Shown here one piece after another: positions 1 through 9,123 of a stretch of 64,000 bases of DNA; within the stretch, counting starts at the first letter, position 1, and each line of letters begins with the position of its first letter. The position numbers and the translations under genes are program-made. A model generated the notes under the pieces. It saw only the letters and a program-made list of their open reading frames with translations. It was not told the DNA's origin and ran no database searches. The DNA comes from Alphaproteobacteria bacterium HGW-Alphaproteobacteria-7 (lineage in GTDB: Bacteria > Pseudomonadota > Alphaproteobacteria > Sphingomonadales > Sphingomonadaceae): assembly GCA_002842735.1 (NCBI GenBank), contig PHEB01000019.1, positions 31,326-95,325 of the forward strand, read 5' to 3'.

Positions 1-1
1 T

Positions 2-403
2 TTCATCATCGAAAACACCGGCATCCCGACCAATTTCGGGATCACCGTGTTCCTTGGCTTTGTGGTAGGCGTGGCGATTGTCGGCCTGACCTTCAGCCTG
101 TTCATCCGCGACAATATCAAGCAGTTCGGGGCATTGAAGGCCATCGGAGTAACCAATGGCAAGATCATGGCCATGGTGGCGGCGCAGGCCGGGCTGGTCG
201 GCATGATCGGCTATGCGTTGGGCGTAATGGGTACCGTGGCGTTTATCCAAGGGTTCAGCGCCAATCCGTTCTTCAAAGGGTTCTATATCCCCTGGCAGAT
301 TCCGCTGATCAGCCTGGTGGCAGTCATCATCATACTCGCGATTACCGGTCTGCTGGCGATCCGCAGCGTGCTCAACACCGAACCCGCGTCGGTGTTCAGG
401 TGA
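2..403 (+). CDS. ABC transporter permease, FtsX/MacB type, C-terminal part (5' end outside window)
   Basis: The reading frame is open from the first base, so the gene begins upstream; 133 C-terminal residues are visible. They hold three hydrophobic helices (about residues 14-38, 58-88 and 98-118 of the fragment). Between the first two is a cytoplasmic loop with the pattern DNIKQFGALKAIG, typical of FtsX-like permeases (DevC/MacB/LolE group). The fragment ends PASVFR, as these proteins usually do. The stop overlaps the GTG start of the ATPase gene by 4 bases, so the two are translationally coupled. It should form the inner-membrane channel or mechanotransmission subunit of the export system encoded by the next three genes. 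The substrate cannot be read from sequence. Confidence 0.85.
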   Translation, partial: FIIENTGIPTNFGITVFLGFVVGVAIVGLTFSLFIRDNIKQFGALKAIGVTNGKIMAMVAAQAGLVGMIGYALGVMGTVAFIQGFSANPFFKGFYIPWQIPLISLVAVIIILAITGLLAIRSVLNTEPASVFR

Positions 404-1149
404 GCGCGGCGGCGATCATGGACACCAGACCCATCGGCGGATGCGACCCGCAGTCGGCGATCTGTGCGCGCGGCATCACCCGCGATTTCGAGGCTGGGCA
501 GACCACTATCCGGGTGCTGCACGGGATCGATACCGACATCCGTTCGGGCGAGATGACCTATGTCGTGGGCGAGAGCGGATCGGGCAAAACCACCCTTATT
601 TCGATCATGTGCGGCATATTGTGGCCGACATCGGGCGAAGTGAAGGTGTTCGGCACCGATATCTACAAATTGTCGGATACCGAGCTGGTCAATTTCCGTC
701 TCAACAATATCGGTTTTATCTTTCAGCAATATAACCTGATCCCTTCAATCGATGCGGTGACCAATGCCGCCGTGCCGCTGATTGCGCAGGGTATGCGGAT
801 TGCCGAAGCGCGGGAGCGCGCGCAGGTGCTGCTCGACAAGCTCAATATCGGTGACGAGGCGCTCAAGCTGCCGCGCCAGTTGTCCGGCGGGCAACAGCAG
901 CGCGTCGCCATCGCGCGTGCGTTGGTGCACGAACCGCGATTGGTGGTGTGCGATGAACCGACTGCCGCGCTCGATGCGCGTTCGGGGCGGCGGGTGATGG
1001 ATTTGCTGCGCGAAGTCGCGGTTGCGCCGGATCGCGCCTGCATCATCGTCACCCACGACAACCGCATTTTCGATCTGGCTGACCGGATTATCGTGCTCGA
1101 AGACGGGCGCGTCACCCATGACGGCACGGAAATGCCCGATGAACATTAA
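400..1149 (+). CDS. ABC transporter ATP-binding protein (MacB/LolD/DevA type)
   Basis: A 249-aa ATPase with all nucleotide-binding motifs: Walker A GESGSGKTT (residues 57-65), Q-loop FIFQQYN (about 106-112), signature LSGGQQQR (161-168), Walker B LVVCDEPTAALD (181-192) and H-loop His219. The GTG start lies inside the stop region of the permease (GTGA). The EPTAALD and LSGGQQQR variants are those of the MacB/LolD/DevA family, which energises lipoprotein release, macrolide or glycolipid export rather than nutrient import. With the permease, HlyD protein and outer-membrane protein it forms a trans-envelope exporter. The C-terminal extension after the H-loop is short, as usual. Confidence 0.93.
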   Translation: MSAAAIMDTRPIGGCDPQSAICARGITRDFEAGQTTIRVLHGIDTDIRSGEMTYVVGESGSGKTTLISIMCGILWPTSGEVKVFGTDIYKLSDTELVNFRLNNIGFIFQQYNLIPSIDAVTNAAVPLIAQGMRIAEARERAQVLLDKLNIGDEALKLPRQLSGGQQQRVAIARALVHEPRLVVCDEPTAALDARSGRRVMDLLREVAVAPDRACIIVTHDNRIFDLADRIIVLEDGRVTHDGTEMPDEH

Positions 1150-1194
1150 TTCAAACGCCCTGCCCCTTTCCCTCTCCACCACGCCGAGGACATC

Positions 1195-2175
1195 ATGTTC
1201 CGCAACCTGAGTTTTGCCCGACAGATCCTGCCGATAGCGGCGCTGATCGGCGTAGCCATCGCAGCTTGGCTGATTTTTTTCAGCCAGCCCGACCGTTCGA
1301 CCGCCGAACCAGGCAAACAGCCGCCCAAGGCGTCCGGCGAACTCCTCAACGCGCCGCGTGTTGCGGGTGCCGGAGTGGTCGAACCGGCAAGCGAGGTGAT
1401 CGACATCGGATCGGCGCTGTCGGGGCTGGTCACGGATGTCAGGGTTCAGCCCGGCGACCGGGTGGCCAAGGGCGACGTGTTGTTCCTGGTGGATGCCCGC
1501 GCCGCGCGCGCCAGCCTTGCGCAGGCCGAAGCCGCAATCAGCGAAGCACGCGCGGCGATTGCCGAGGCGCAGGCCGCGCAAAAGACCGCACGCCAGCAGC
1601 TCGATCTCTACCGCCAATTGGACGATCCCGCCGCGGTCAGCCGCTCAGAAGTGATCCGTGCCGAGGGTGATGAAGCCGCCGCGACCAGCCGCCTTGGTCT
1701 GGCCCGCGCGCGGCTCGCCGCAGCCCAGGCCGCTGCGTCAACCGCCCGCACCGAAATCGAACGGCTGATCGTGCGCGCGCCGATTTCCGGCGAGATTCTG
1801 GCCGTCAATATCCGCCCCGGCGAATTCGTCGCCACGCAGGGCGGAAGCTCGCAGCCCTTCATCCAGATGGGCGAAACCACGCCGCTGCACGTGCGCGTCG
1901 ATATTGACGAAAACGAAGTCGCGCGGGTCGCGATCGGGGAGCCTGCGATCATCAGTCCGCGCGGCGCGGCCGAATTGCAGGTGAAGGCCACATTTGTCCG
2001 CGCCGAACCGCTGGTGGTGCCCAAGCGTTCGCTTACCAACAGCGCCGCCGAACGGGTCGATGTGCGGGTATTGCAGGTGATCTATGCCCTGCCCCCCAGC
2101 GACGTGTTCCGCGTGGGCCAGCAGATCGATGCCTTTATACCGGCCAAACCGGCCCCTGCGGGCAAGGGGGACTGA
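1195..2175 (+). CDS. HlyD-family periplasmic adaptor (membrane fusion protein)
   Basis: This 326-aa protein has an N-terminal membrane anchor (about residues 11-29) and a split biotinyl-lipoyl domain (SALSGLVTDVRVQPGDRV before the hairpin, IVRAPISGEILAVNIRPGEFV after it). Between these halves is an Ala/Glu-rich coiled-coil hairpin of about 90 residues, followed by a beta-barrel domain. This is the standard layout of DevB/MacA adaptors, which bridge an inner-membrane ABC permease to an outer-membrane factor. It lies 45 bases after the ATPase gene and just before the outer-membrane factor gene. The long Ala-rich hairpin (about residues 98-185) fits a TolC-type partner. There is no C-terminal anomaly. 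Confidence 0.9.
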   Translation: MFRNLSFARQILPIAALIGVAIAAWLIFFSQPDRSTAEPGKQPPKASGELLNAPRVAGAGVVEPASEVIDIGSALSGLVTDVRVQPGDRVAKGDVLFLVDARAARASLAQAEAAISEARAAIAEAQAAQKTARQQLDLYRQLDDPAAVSRSEVIRAEGDEAAATSRLGLARARLAAAQAAASTARTEIERLIVRAPISGEILAVNIRPGEFVATQGGSSQPFIQMGETTPLHVRVDIDENEVARVAIGEPAIISPRGAAELQVKATFVRAEPLVVPKRSLTNSAAERVDVRVLQVIYALPPSDVFRVGQQIDAFIPAKPAPAGKGD

Positions 2176-2179
2176 GGCG

Positions 2180-3607
2180 ATGCCCCGCCCCGCCCCCACG
2201 ATCCGCGCGCTGGCGAGCGCCGCGCTGCTACCGCTGATGCTGGCTGGCTGCATGGCCAGTCCCGCGCCCGAAATCGCCACGCCAACGCCAGATTTGCCCG
2301 AAGCGTTCTTCTTCGCGCCTGATGCAGACGCGCAAACTGCGCTTGCCGCGCTGATGCCGATGGACGATACGGCATACAGCACGCTTGCCGATGCCGCGAT
2401 TGCCGAAGCGCCCAGCTTGGCCGAGGCACTAGCCCGGATCGACAGCGCGCGCGCAGGTGCCCGCCGTGCCGGAGCCGAACGTCTACCCAATATCACCGCC
2501 GATGGCAGCGTCCGGCAAACCCGCATCAATACCAGCCAGTTCGGTGAGGCAGGCCGGCAAGGCTTCGTCCCTGCCGAACAGACCACCTATGGCGCCAATA
2601 TCGTCGCCAGTTGGGATGCTGACATTTTCGGACGGCTGAAAGCGCAGGAACGCGCCGCGCTGGCCCGGATCGATGCCGCCAGCGCGCAGGCACAAGGTGT
2701 GCGGCTGGCGCTGCTGGCGGAAATCGCGGGTAGCGTCACCGATTGGCGAGTGCTGGACGCGCGCGCCGCCGCGATCAACGCCGATGTTGCCGCTTCGCAG
2801 CAACTCGCCAGCCTTGCCAAAGTGCGCGAGGACGCCGGGATCGCCCCCGGTTTCGACCGCGTGCGGGCCGAGGCGACCGCCAGTTCTTCCGCCGTGCGCC
2901 TCGCCGCGCTGGACAGCGAACGCGCGCGGCTGATCGGACGGTTGGTGACGCTGACCGGGCAGGATGCGGCAAGCGTGCGCGCGGCGCTGGACACCGCCGC
3001 GCCGATCCTTGCCCCCAACACGCCGCCCGCTTCGCTCCCGTCAGAATTGCTCGCCAATCGCCCCGATGTCGCCGCTGCCGCTGCCAATCTGGCCGCCAGC
3101 GATGCCGATCTGGCCGCCGCCGCGCGCGCGCGCTTTCCGCGGATCACCTTGACCGGCATCATCGGATTGGCGGCGTTCCAGCCTGAAAACTTTTTTGACG
3201 ATGATTCGATTATCGGCACGCTGACCGGCGCGATTGCCGGGCCGCTGCTCGATTTCGGGCGAGTTCGCGCAGGCATTGATGCCGCTGCCGCAGACAAACG
3301 CGCCGCCTTTGCCGCCTATCAAGGCGCGGTGTTTCAGGCGCTGGGCGATGCCGAGGCGGGTTATGGGTTGGTCACTGCCGCCGATGCCGAAGCGCGACTT
3401 TCGGTCGAGGAACGCGACCTGCTCAACCGCGCTGCCAGCCTTGCCGAAACGCGTTACCGCGCCGGCCTTGCCAGCTTCCTCGAAGTGCTCGAGGCCCGCC
3501 GCGCCGCCGACGCCAGCGGCGAACGTGCGGCGGCTGCTTTGGGCCGAGCATCGCGGGCGCGCATCTTGTTGTGGCAGGCGCTGGGGGGTGACGATTTCGG
3601 GCTCTAA
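2180..3607 (+). CDS. Outer membrane efflux lipoprotein, NodT/OprM family
   Basis: The 475-aa product starts at the ATG 4 bases after the HlyD stop. An in-frame extension to 2084 exists, but it would put the signal peptide 32 residues inside the protein. The start chosen gives a lipoprotein signal with lipobox LAGC (Cys24). Two Ala-rich outer-membrane efflux repeats follow, with TYGANIVASWDADIFGRL in the first and AGPLLDFGRVRAGIDAAAAD in the second, characteristic of NodT-type channels. The C-terminal repeat has the usual RYRAGLASFLEVLEARR. It completes the tripartite exporter by providing the trimeric outer-membrane exit duct. Confidence 0.93.
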   Translation: MPRPAPTIRALASAALLPLMLAGCMASPAPEIATPTPDLPEAFFFAPDADAQTALAALMPMDDTAYSTLADAAIAEAPSLAEALARIDSARAGARRAGAERLPNITADGSVRQTRINTSQFGEAGRQGFVPAEQTTYGANIVASWDADIFGRLKAQERAALARIDAASAQAQGVRLALLAEIAGSVTDWRVLDARAAAINADVAASQQLASLAKVREDAGIAPGFDRVRAEATASSSAVRLAALDSERARLIGRLVTLTGQDAASVRAALDTAAPILAPNTPPASLPSELLANRPDVAAAAANLAASDADLAAAARARFPRITLTGIIGLAAFQPENFFDDDSIIGTLTGAIAGPLLDFGRVRAGIDAAAADKRAAFAAYQGAVFQALGDAEAGYGLVTAADAEARLSVEERDLLNRAASLAETRYRAGLASFLEVLEARRAADASGERAAAALGRASRARILLWQALGGDDFGL

Positions 3608-3617
3608 GGCCCTGACC

Positions 3618-4622
3618 CTAGAGAATGACCCGCTCGAACAACCAGAAACTGCCAGTTATACCGATGCCATAGGCGGCGACCCGCAATGCTGGCAGTTCAA
3701 GCCGCGGCAGCGCGCGGCTTATCGCGGCGAGCAGCGCCAGAACCACCGCGATCACCAGCAATTGTCCCGCTTCGACCCCGATATTGAACGCCAGCAGCGC
3801 GGCCGCGATTTCCCCCTGCGGCAGGCCGATTTCGGCCAGCGCCCCGGCAAAGCCGAAGCCGTGAAACAGGCCAAAGCCGAACGCGATCAGCCACGGAACC
3901 CGCCGGGCCCATGTTCGCCGCTGCGGATCGCGCAGCACCAGCGCAACCTCCACCGCAAGGAACACGATCGAAAGCGCGATCAACGCCTCGACTGGGCGGC
4001 TCGGCAGGCCGGCATAACCCAGCGCGGTTGCCACCAGCGTGATCGAATGGGCGATGGTGAAGGCTGTCGCCGCCTTTATCACCGGCCATGGCGCACGCAC
4101 CAGCAACACCAGCGCAATCACGAACAGCAGATGATCCCAACCCCACAGGATGTGCTGCGCGCCGATGATGAAATAATCGCGCGCAACCTGCCAGCGATCG
4201 GGCGCGGCGGCGATGGTGGCGGTGGGTGCAGCGGCGGTCAGGCGGAATGTCTGCGCCGTGCCTTCGTGCGGGATCATGCGGGCGATGGCATCGGCGCTGC
4301 CGATCAGTTCGGAAAAGCCGAAGACCTCCCCCGCCAGCGTGCCTGCGCAGATCAGCCGCGCACTGCCGAGCAATGCCGTGGGTGCGGCGCGCTGCACCAG
4401 GTCGCCCTGCATGGTGCAGGCTTCCGGGATCACCGGGCCGGGCAACGCGGTGATTTCCCCGCTGCGGGTCGCGGCGATGGGGATCTGCCATTCGATCGTC
4501 CATTCACCCGAAGCGCGTTCGGTCAATTCGATCACCGCAGGGCGCAATTCATCGGCGGCGAGCGGCGCAGCAGCGCAGGCGGCCCACAGCGCGGCCAGCA
4601 TCGCCACCACGCGGCGGATCAT
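3618..4622 (-). CDS. HupE/UreJ-like membrane protein (HupE/UreJ_2 family)
   Basis: This 334-aa protein begins with a signal peptide (about residues 1-23) and a periplasmic domain of about 140 residues. Six or so membrane helices follow, with the family motifs HILWGWDHLLF, HSITLVATALGY and LFHGFGFAGAL. The conserved His and Asp in those helices resemble metal-handling HupE/UreJ permeases, but a role in nickel uptake is only suggested. The gene is last of a three-gene operon; its ATG overlaps the stop of the PpiC-like gene by 4 bases. No hydrogenase or urease genes are in the window, so function must come from the operon partners, whose role is unknown. Confidence 0.8.
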   Translation of the reverse strand: MIRRVVAMLAALWAACAAAPLAADELRPAVIELTERASGEWTIEWQIPIAATRSGEITALPGPVIPEACTMQGDLVQRAAPTALLGSARLICAGTLAGEVFGFSELIGSADAIARMIPHEGTAQTFRLTAAAPTATIAAAPDRWQVARDYFIIGAQHILWGWDHLLFVIALVLLVRAPWPVIKAATAFTIAHSITLVATALGYAGLPSRPVEALIALSIVFLAVEVALVLRDPQRRTWARRVPWLIAFGFGLFHGFGFAGALAEIGLPQGEIAAALLAFNIGVEAGQLLVIAVVLALLAAISRALPRLELPALRVAAYGIGITGSFWLFERVIL

Positions 4623-5431
4623 TGCGCGATCTCGACCCGGTAGGCTTCCCGCAGAACGGTGAAGGCGCGTTCCTTGCGCGCGGCGATTTCGGCGCTGCGC
4701 CAGTCGTTTTCGACTTGCTGGCGGATCGCCTCAAACGCGGGGGCCGCGCCCGAACCGCGCGCACGCAGCCGCACCAGATGCCAGCCAAAGCCCGAACGCA
4801 GCGGGCCTTGCCACGCCGTTCCCGGTTGCAGCCTGTCCAGCCCAACGGCGAACACCTCCCCCAGCCGCGTCTGCACCTCCTGCTGGCTGACCTGTTCAAG
4901 ACTTTGCGGCAGACTGATCGGATCGCCCGCGCGCTGCCAGTCACCGGTGGCTGCCAGCCCCGGCAGGGCCGCGCGGGCTGCGCTTTCGCTTGCGAAATAA
5001 AGCTGATCGAAACTGACCGCCCCGGCATCGGCATAGCGCGCGCGGTGGGTTTCGTAGAAGGCGCGCAGCACCGCCTCGTCCGGCTCGGCTGCTTCCGCCG
5101 CCGCGCTAGCCGACAGGTCCATCTTGGTCACAAGCCGCCGCCGCACAACCGCGTCACCCTGATCCAGCCCCAGCCGCAGCGCCTCACGATACAGCACCTC
5201 GTCGCGCACGAACCGATCGATCGCGGTGGCGAGTTCGGCATCGGTCGGCGCGCGGCCCATCATGCGTTGGAATTGCAAGGCAAGCTCGGCCTGCTGCGCG
5301 TGATCGACCGAAATCACCCGGCTGGCCGGATCGACCTCACCGGAGCTGCTCCAGGTAAGCAGCGCGAACAGTGCGAAGCCTGCGACAAGAAAGTGGACCA
5401 GCGGTTCTCGCGTCCAGCCGGGAAGCCTCAC
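4619..5431 (-). CDS. Membrane-anchored parvulin-type peptidyl-prolyl isomerase
   Basis: The 270-aa product has a single N-terminal anchor (about residues 11-27), a SurA/PrsA-like helical linker with MMGRAPTDAELATAIDRFV and a C-terminal parvulin domain (about 115-225). The linker region also contains DEVLYREALRLGLDQGDAVVRRRL, a hallmark of PpiC-type chaperones. The domain ends with FGWHLVRLRA, the usual last strand. It probably assists folding of an exported protein. Its start overlaps the DUF3604 gene and its end overlaps the HupE-like gene, each by 4 bases, so the three are made together. An obvious client is the DUF3604 lipoprotein, but this is inference. Confidence 0.85.
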   Translation of the reverse strand: MRLPGWTREPLVHFLVAGFALFALLTWSSSGEVDPASRVISVDHAQQAELALQFQRMMGRAPTDAELATAIDRFVRDEVLYREALRLGLDQGDAVVRRRLVTKMDLSASAAAEAAEPDEAVLRAFYETHRARYADAGAVSFDQLYFASESAARAALPGLAATGDWQRAGDPISLPQSLEQVSQQEVQTRLGEVFAVGLDRLQPGTAWQGPLRSGFGWHLVRLRARGSGAAPAFEAIRQQVENDWRSAEIAARKERAFTVLREAYRVEIAQ

Positions 5432-7380
5432 TTGCGCTCCATCACCGTCGGGGCAGCGGGACGTTTTGCCAGCTTGAGCCAGATCGGCGACGTGTAGGCG
5501 CGTTCCTGCGCGACGGCGTCATCCATCGCTTCCTTGCTCAGCGTGATCCCGAACCGCACCGCATCAAACAAAGTCCAGCGCGGCGTCGGGATTTCGATCA
5601 CGCGCACGTAATAGAATGCGCGCTGACCGGGGGTGTAATCGGGATCGGTCCACACGGTGCGCAGTTCAGTGGCACCGATGGTGTTGGTGAAGGTTGCGTT
5701 CTTGCGGTTGACCGTATCGCCAACCGCCGGAACCTTGCCGCCAGACCGCACGCGGGTCGCCATGTCGCTCCACACGGCATCATAGACGCGTTCCTGCGTC
5801 TGGCCGCTGGCATCCACCCAGCCTTTGACCACCTGAACCCGGTCAAGATTGGCGCCGTCCGGGTCTTTCAGCGCGCTGATCATAAAGCGCGGCGCGGTGC
5901 CCCTGTCGATCAGTTCGCCGCCCATCGGCACGCCGCTGGCATAGCCCTTGCGCACCCAATCGCCGTCCCAGTCCTGCGCATCGAAATCAAAACCGCCGAA
6001 CACCCGCACGCTCATGCGCGGGCCGGTGGTGGCGTAAACCTCGCGCCGGGCGAAGGCATCGAAGATTTCGGCGCGCGTATTGCCCCGCGCCCAGGCCGCC
6101 GCATAGCCGCCGGCAAGGTAATGCCAGCCAAACCGTCCCTGTGACGTGCCAAGGTTCTGAGGCACCACCGCACGGTCTTTATAGGCCGGTTCGTTGCCGG
6201 TGTGCTTGCCCCAGAAATTGTCTTCATCCGACGTGGCAAGCGAGGTGTGGCTATCCGTCGAACCGACCATGCCGAAAGCATAGGGGTTCACGCCCAGCTG
6301 TTGTTCCAGCGACAGGCCCCGCTTCAACGCCTCGCGCACATAGGACCCGGCGAACATATCATCCTTCATCGGCGCGGTGAGCGGCAGGTTGCCCAGTTCC
6401 CAACCCTTGACACCAAATCCGGCCATTTCATCATTGGGCGAAAGGAACGGATGGCTTTCGCTGTCGCCCTTGATCTGGGTTGCCTCAACCACCGGTTCAT
6501 AGGCCGCGCGCTTCATCGCGTATTCGGCAGTCATGGGCGACCCGTCGGGCATGGTCATTTCGAACATCAGCCCGTTCGAAACGTTCGAATTATGCGGGAT
6601 CGCCAGCGCCCTGCCGCCGGTGTTCTGTTCATAGGCAGCAAGATAATCCCACAGCTGTTCGGCAGTGGTGCTAAGCCCCGGAAACGGCAACACGGTTTCG
6701 GTCCGGTCGCGGCCATCGCGGAACATCACCACGCGGTGCAGATTGTTACCATCCGGCATCAAGGTCCATTCGAACCCGGCCAGCGCGGTGAACTTGCCCG
6801 GCTTGTTGTAACGATCAAGAATGCTCAGGTGGGTGGCCCAGATGTCGCGCGTGGTCTCTTCCCGATTGGACTGATCGCGCAGCGCTGCGGGCAATTCGTT
6901 ATTGGCCGCTGCAGTAACCAGTTCGGCAACGGCGCGGACTGATTGTTCGGGGCTTTCGTGCATCATGTCGTACCAGCGCAGCATGGTATCATCGCCGATC
7001 ACCCATTTCACATACCAGCGCGGGGCGTCATAAAGCCGCCGGGTCGCGCCCAGCCCGTCCGAGTGATCGGCAATCACGAGGAAATCGAGCGGCCGCGCCA
7101 GCCTGGCCTTGCCCCCGGTGGTCGCCTCAACTTCCTCGCCCGAGGCAAAGCGCAACGCAGCCTCCGGCCCAAGCCGGACGCCAAAGCCGAATGCGTCGAT
7201 CGAATTGTCGGTGTGAAGGTGGGTGTCGCCCCAATATGGCCGATCGGGAAATTCGGCGAGCGTGATCGTGCCTTCGCCGGTGCCGGTCTGTTCTTCGGGC
7301 ACATCGGCTTCGCCGCCACACGCCGCCAGTGCCATCGCCAGAACGATCGCCAGCGTCAGCCGCCTGATTGTGCGGTTCAT
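5428..7380 (-). CDS. DUF3604 family lipoprotein (predicted metal-dependent hydrolase-like)
   Basis: This is a 650-aa protein. The ATG at 7380 is chosen because it follows an AGGGGAAAAG ribosome site and gives a clean lipoprotein signal (lipobox LAACG). An in-frame TTG/ATG five codons upstream is less likely. The mature part contains PYWGDTHLHTDNSIDAFGFG and FLVIADHSDGLG, resembling PHP/metal-hydrolase His-Asp motifs, then GFEWT, IPHNSN and MVGSTDSHTSLATSDEDNF, all typical of DUF3604. The DTHLHTD, DHSD and DSHT clusters probably bind divalent metal. Substrate is unknown. It is first in the operon with the PpiC-like and HupE-like genes. Confidence 0.88.
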   Translation of the reverse strand: MNRTIRRLTLAIVLAMALAACGGEADVPEEQTGTGEGTITLAEFPDRPYWGDTHLHTDNSIDAFGFGVRLGPEAALRFASGEEVEATTGGKARLARPLDFLVIADHSDGLGATRRLYDAPRWYVKWVIGDDTMLRWYDMMHESPEQSVRAVAELVTAAANNELPAALRDQSNREETTRDIWATHLSILDRYNKPGKFTALAGFEWTLMPDGNNLHRVVMFRDGRDRTETVLPFPGLSTTAEQLWDYLAAYEQNTGGRALAIPHNSNVSNGLMFEMTMPDGSPMTAEYAMKRAAYEPVVEATQIKGDSESHPFLSPNDEMAGFGVKGWELGNLPLTAPMKDDMFAGSYVREALKRGLSLEQQLGVNPYAFGMVGSTDSHTSLATSDEDNFWGKHTGNEPAYKDRAVVPQNLGTSQGRFGWHYLAGGYAAAWARGNTRAEIFDAFARREVYATTGPRMSVRVFGGFDFDAQDWDGDWVRKGYASGVPMGGELIDRGTAPRFMISALKDPDGANLDRVQVVKGWVDASGQTQERVYDAVWSDMATRVRSGGKVPAVGDTVNRKNATFTNTIGATELRTVWTDPDYTPGQRAFYYVRVIEIPTPRWTLFDAVRFGITLSKEAMDDAVAQERAYTSPIWLKLAKRPAAPTVMERK

Positions 7381-7435
7381 GCCTTTTCCCCTCATTATCG
7401 CCCGAACTGGGTTATTGTGCCGCGCAGGCCGTGCG

Positions 7436-7885
7436 TCAAGCCGAACGCCTCAGCAACGCCGACCGTTCGCAGCGGCACACCACCTCGTCGCGCTGGTTCC
7501 ACATTTCGTGGATGAAAGTGACGATCCCGGCATCGGGACGCGATTTGCTGTCCCGCAATTCCTTGACCTCGGAATAGGCACGCAGCGTGTCACCAATGAA
7601 CACCGGCTTGGGCGTCACCACCTTGTCAAAGCCGAGGTTGGCGACCAGCGTGCCAAGCGTGGTGTCCCCCACCGACAGGCCGACCAGCAGCGCGAAGGTG
7701 AAGGTCGAATTGACCAGAATCTGCCCGAACCCGCTGGCCTTGGCCGCCTCAACATCCAGATGCAGCGGCTGCGGGTTATGGGTCATGGTGGAAAACAGCA
7801 GGTTGTCGGTTTCCGTCACGGTGCGGCGGATTTCGTGTTCGATCCGTTCCCCCACCACCCATTCATCGAAAAACTTGCCCGCCAT
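7436..7885 (-). CDS. MaoC-family (R)-enoyl-CoA hydratase-like protein
   Basis: This 149-aa hot-dog-fold protein starts [13 protein letters not shown]; the ATG at 7885 shares a base with the stop of the upstream CoA-transferase (TAATG). Motifs [23 protein letters not shown] and [26 protein letters not shown] match the MaoC dehydratase family. There the conserved Asp and His (here LHLD and the preceding region) hydrate trans-2-enoyl-CoA. As the second gene of a pair with a racemase/CoA-transferase, it probably acts in breakdown of a branched or unusual acyl-CoA. The exact substrate cannot be deduced. Confidence 0.85.
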   Translation of the reverse strand: MAGKFFDEWVVGERIEHEIRRTVTETDNLLFSTMTHNPQPLHLDVEAAKASGFGQILVNSTFTFALLVGLSVGDTTLGTLVANLGFDKVVTPKPVFIGDTLRAYSEVKELRDSKSRPDAGIVTFIHEMWNQRDEVVCRCERSALLRRSA

Positions 7886-8967
7886 TATGCTTGCCTCCCC
7901 CAACTTGCGACCACATCCGCACCGTCATCCGTGCTTGATCGAACGCTGCCCGGCGTGCGGCTGAAACGCGGCGCGGGGGCGGTGTGCCATGCGCCGTCAT
8001 GTTCGACATAGGCCCCGCGCGCCTTCATGTGCGGATGGCTGCGCGCTTCGTCCAAGGTCAGCACAGGGGCGAAGCAGGTATCGCTGCCTTCGAGCAGATC
8101 GCACCATTCCGCCTGCGTCCGGGTGAGGAACAGCGCGGCGAGCTTGGCGGCGTAATCATCCCAGTTGGCCGGGTTCATCTGGCCTTGAGCGAGTTCCGCC
8201 GGAGCGCCTGCCTTAGCCAGCATCTCGGCATAGAATTGCGGTTCGATGGAACCGAGCGAGATTTCCTTGCCGTCCGCGCAGGTGAAGCAGCGGTAGAAAT
8301 GCGCCGCCCCGCCCAGCATCCCCTTGCCCCGCTCGGTCGAGAGATGCGGCACCCCGCGCGCGCCGAAGAAGAAACTCATCAGGCTGGTCGCCCCGTCGAC
8401 AATCGCGGCATCGACCACCTGCCCCTTGCCCGATTTTTCGCGTTCATACAGCGCGGCCATAATCCCGAAGGCGCAATACATTGATCCGCCGCCGAAATCG
8501 CCGACCAGGTTCTGCGGCGGAGTGGCGGTTTCGCCCGGCTTGCCTACCGCCGCCAGCGCGCCGGTGATGGCGATGTAGTTGATATCGTGGCCAGCCGCGT
8601 GGGCGAGCGGGCCGTCCTGCCCCCAGCCGGTCATCCGCGCGTAAACAAGGCGCGGGTTGAGGCCGAGCAATTCTTCCGGCCCCAGACCCAGCCGCTCCAT
8701 CACGCCCGGACGAAACCCTTCGATCAGCACGTCGGCATGGGCCACGGCGGCGCGCACCTGCGCCTTGCCATCATCGCTTTTCAGATCCACCGCCAGCCGG
8801 TGTCGCGCGCGTTCAACCACCGGGTTGCCCACCCCCGCGCCGGGCCGGTCAACCCGCACCACTTCGGCGCCCAGATCAGCCAGCAACATCGCGACATGCG
8901 GCCCCGGCCCGATCCCGCTGAATTCGATCACCCTGAGGCCCGAAAGCGGCCCTGATGGCTGGTTCAT
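7885..8967 (-). CDS. CaiB/BaiF class III CoA-transferase family protein, probable alpha-methylacyl-CoA racemase
   Basis: The product is 360 aa from the ATG at 8967, which is preceded by a GGGAGAGACAG ribosome site. A much longer upstream frame is open but has no domain content. The N-terminus [31 protein letters not shown] is the class III CoA-transferase signature. The central [13 protein letters not shown] (around residue 125-140) contains the His-Asp pair typical of alpha-methylacyl-CoA racemases, and [11 protein letters not shown] precedes it. It likely epimerises 2-methylacyl-CoA so that beta-oxidation can proceed. CoA transfer is the alternative. Coupled to the MaoC gene downstream. Confidence 0.88.
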   Translation of the reverse strand: MNQPSGPLSGLRVIEFSGIGPGPHVAMLLADLGAEVVRVDRPGAGVGNPVVERARHRLAVDLKSDDGKAQVRAAVAHADVLIEGFRPGVMERLGLGPEELLGLNPRLVYARMTGWGQDGPLAHAAGHDINYIAITGALAAVGKPGETATPPQNLVGDFGGGSMYCAFGIMAALYEREKSGKGQVVDAAIVDGATSLMSFFFGARGVPHLSTERGKGMLGGAAHFYRCFTCADGKEISLGSIEPQFYAEMLAKAGAPAELAQGQMNPANWDDYAAKLAALFLTRTQAEWCDLLEGSDTCFAPVLTLDEARSHPHMKARGAYVEHDGAWHTAPAPRFSRTPGSVRSSTDDGADVVASWGRQA

Positions 8968-9123
8968 CTGTCTCTCCCTTTGGCCGCGTGTGTGGCGTGT
9001 CATGAACCGGAGGGCAAGCCCGTGCTTGCGACAACCCGGCCTGCACGGCAATTGACAGCGCCAGCCTCCTGCCCATAGGCGCAACCTTACGTATTTGTGC
9101 GGGCGGCGGAACGAGGTTGACGA

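Noticed and set aside
3234..4643. 469-codon plus-strand frame across the NodT-type gene end and the HupE-like gene
   Set aside because: It spans two well-supported genes in other frames and has the Gln/Arg/His-rich composition of antisense reading.
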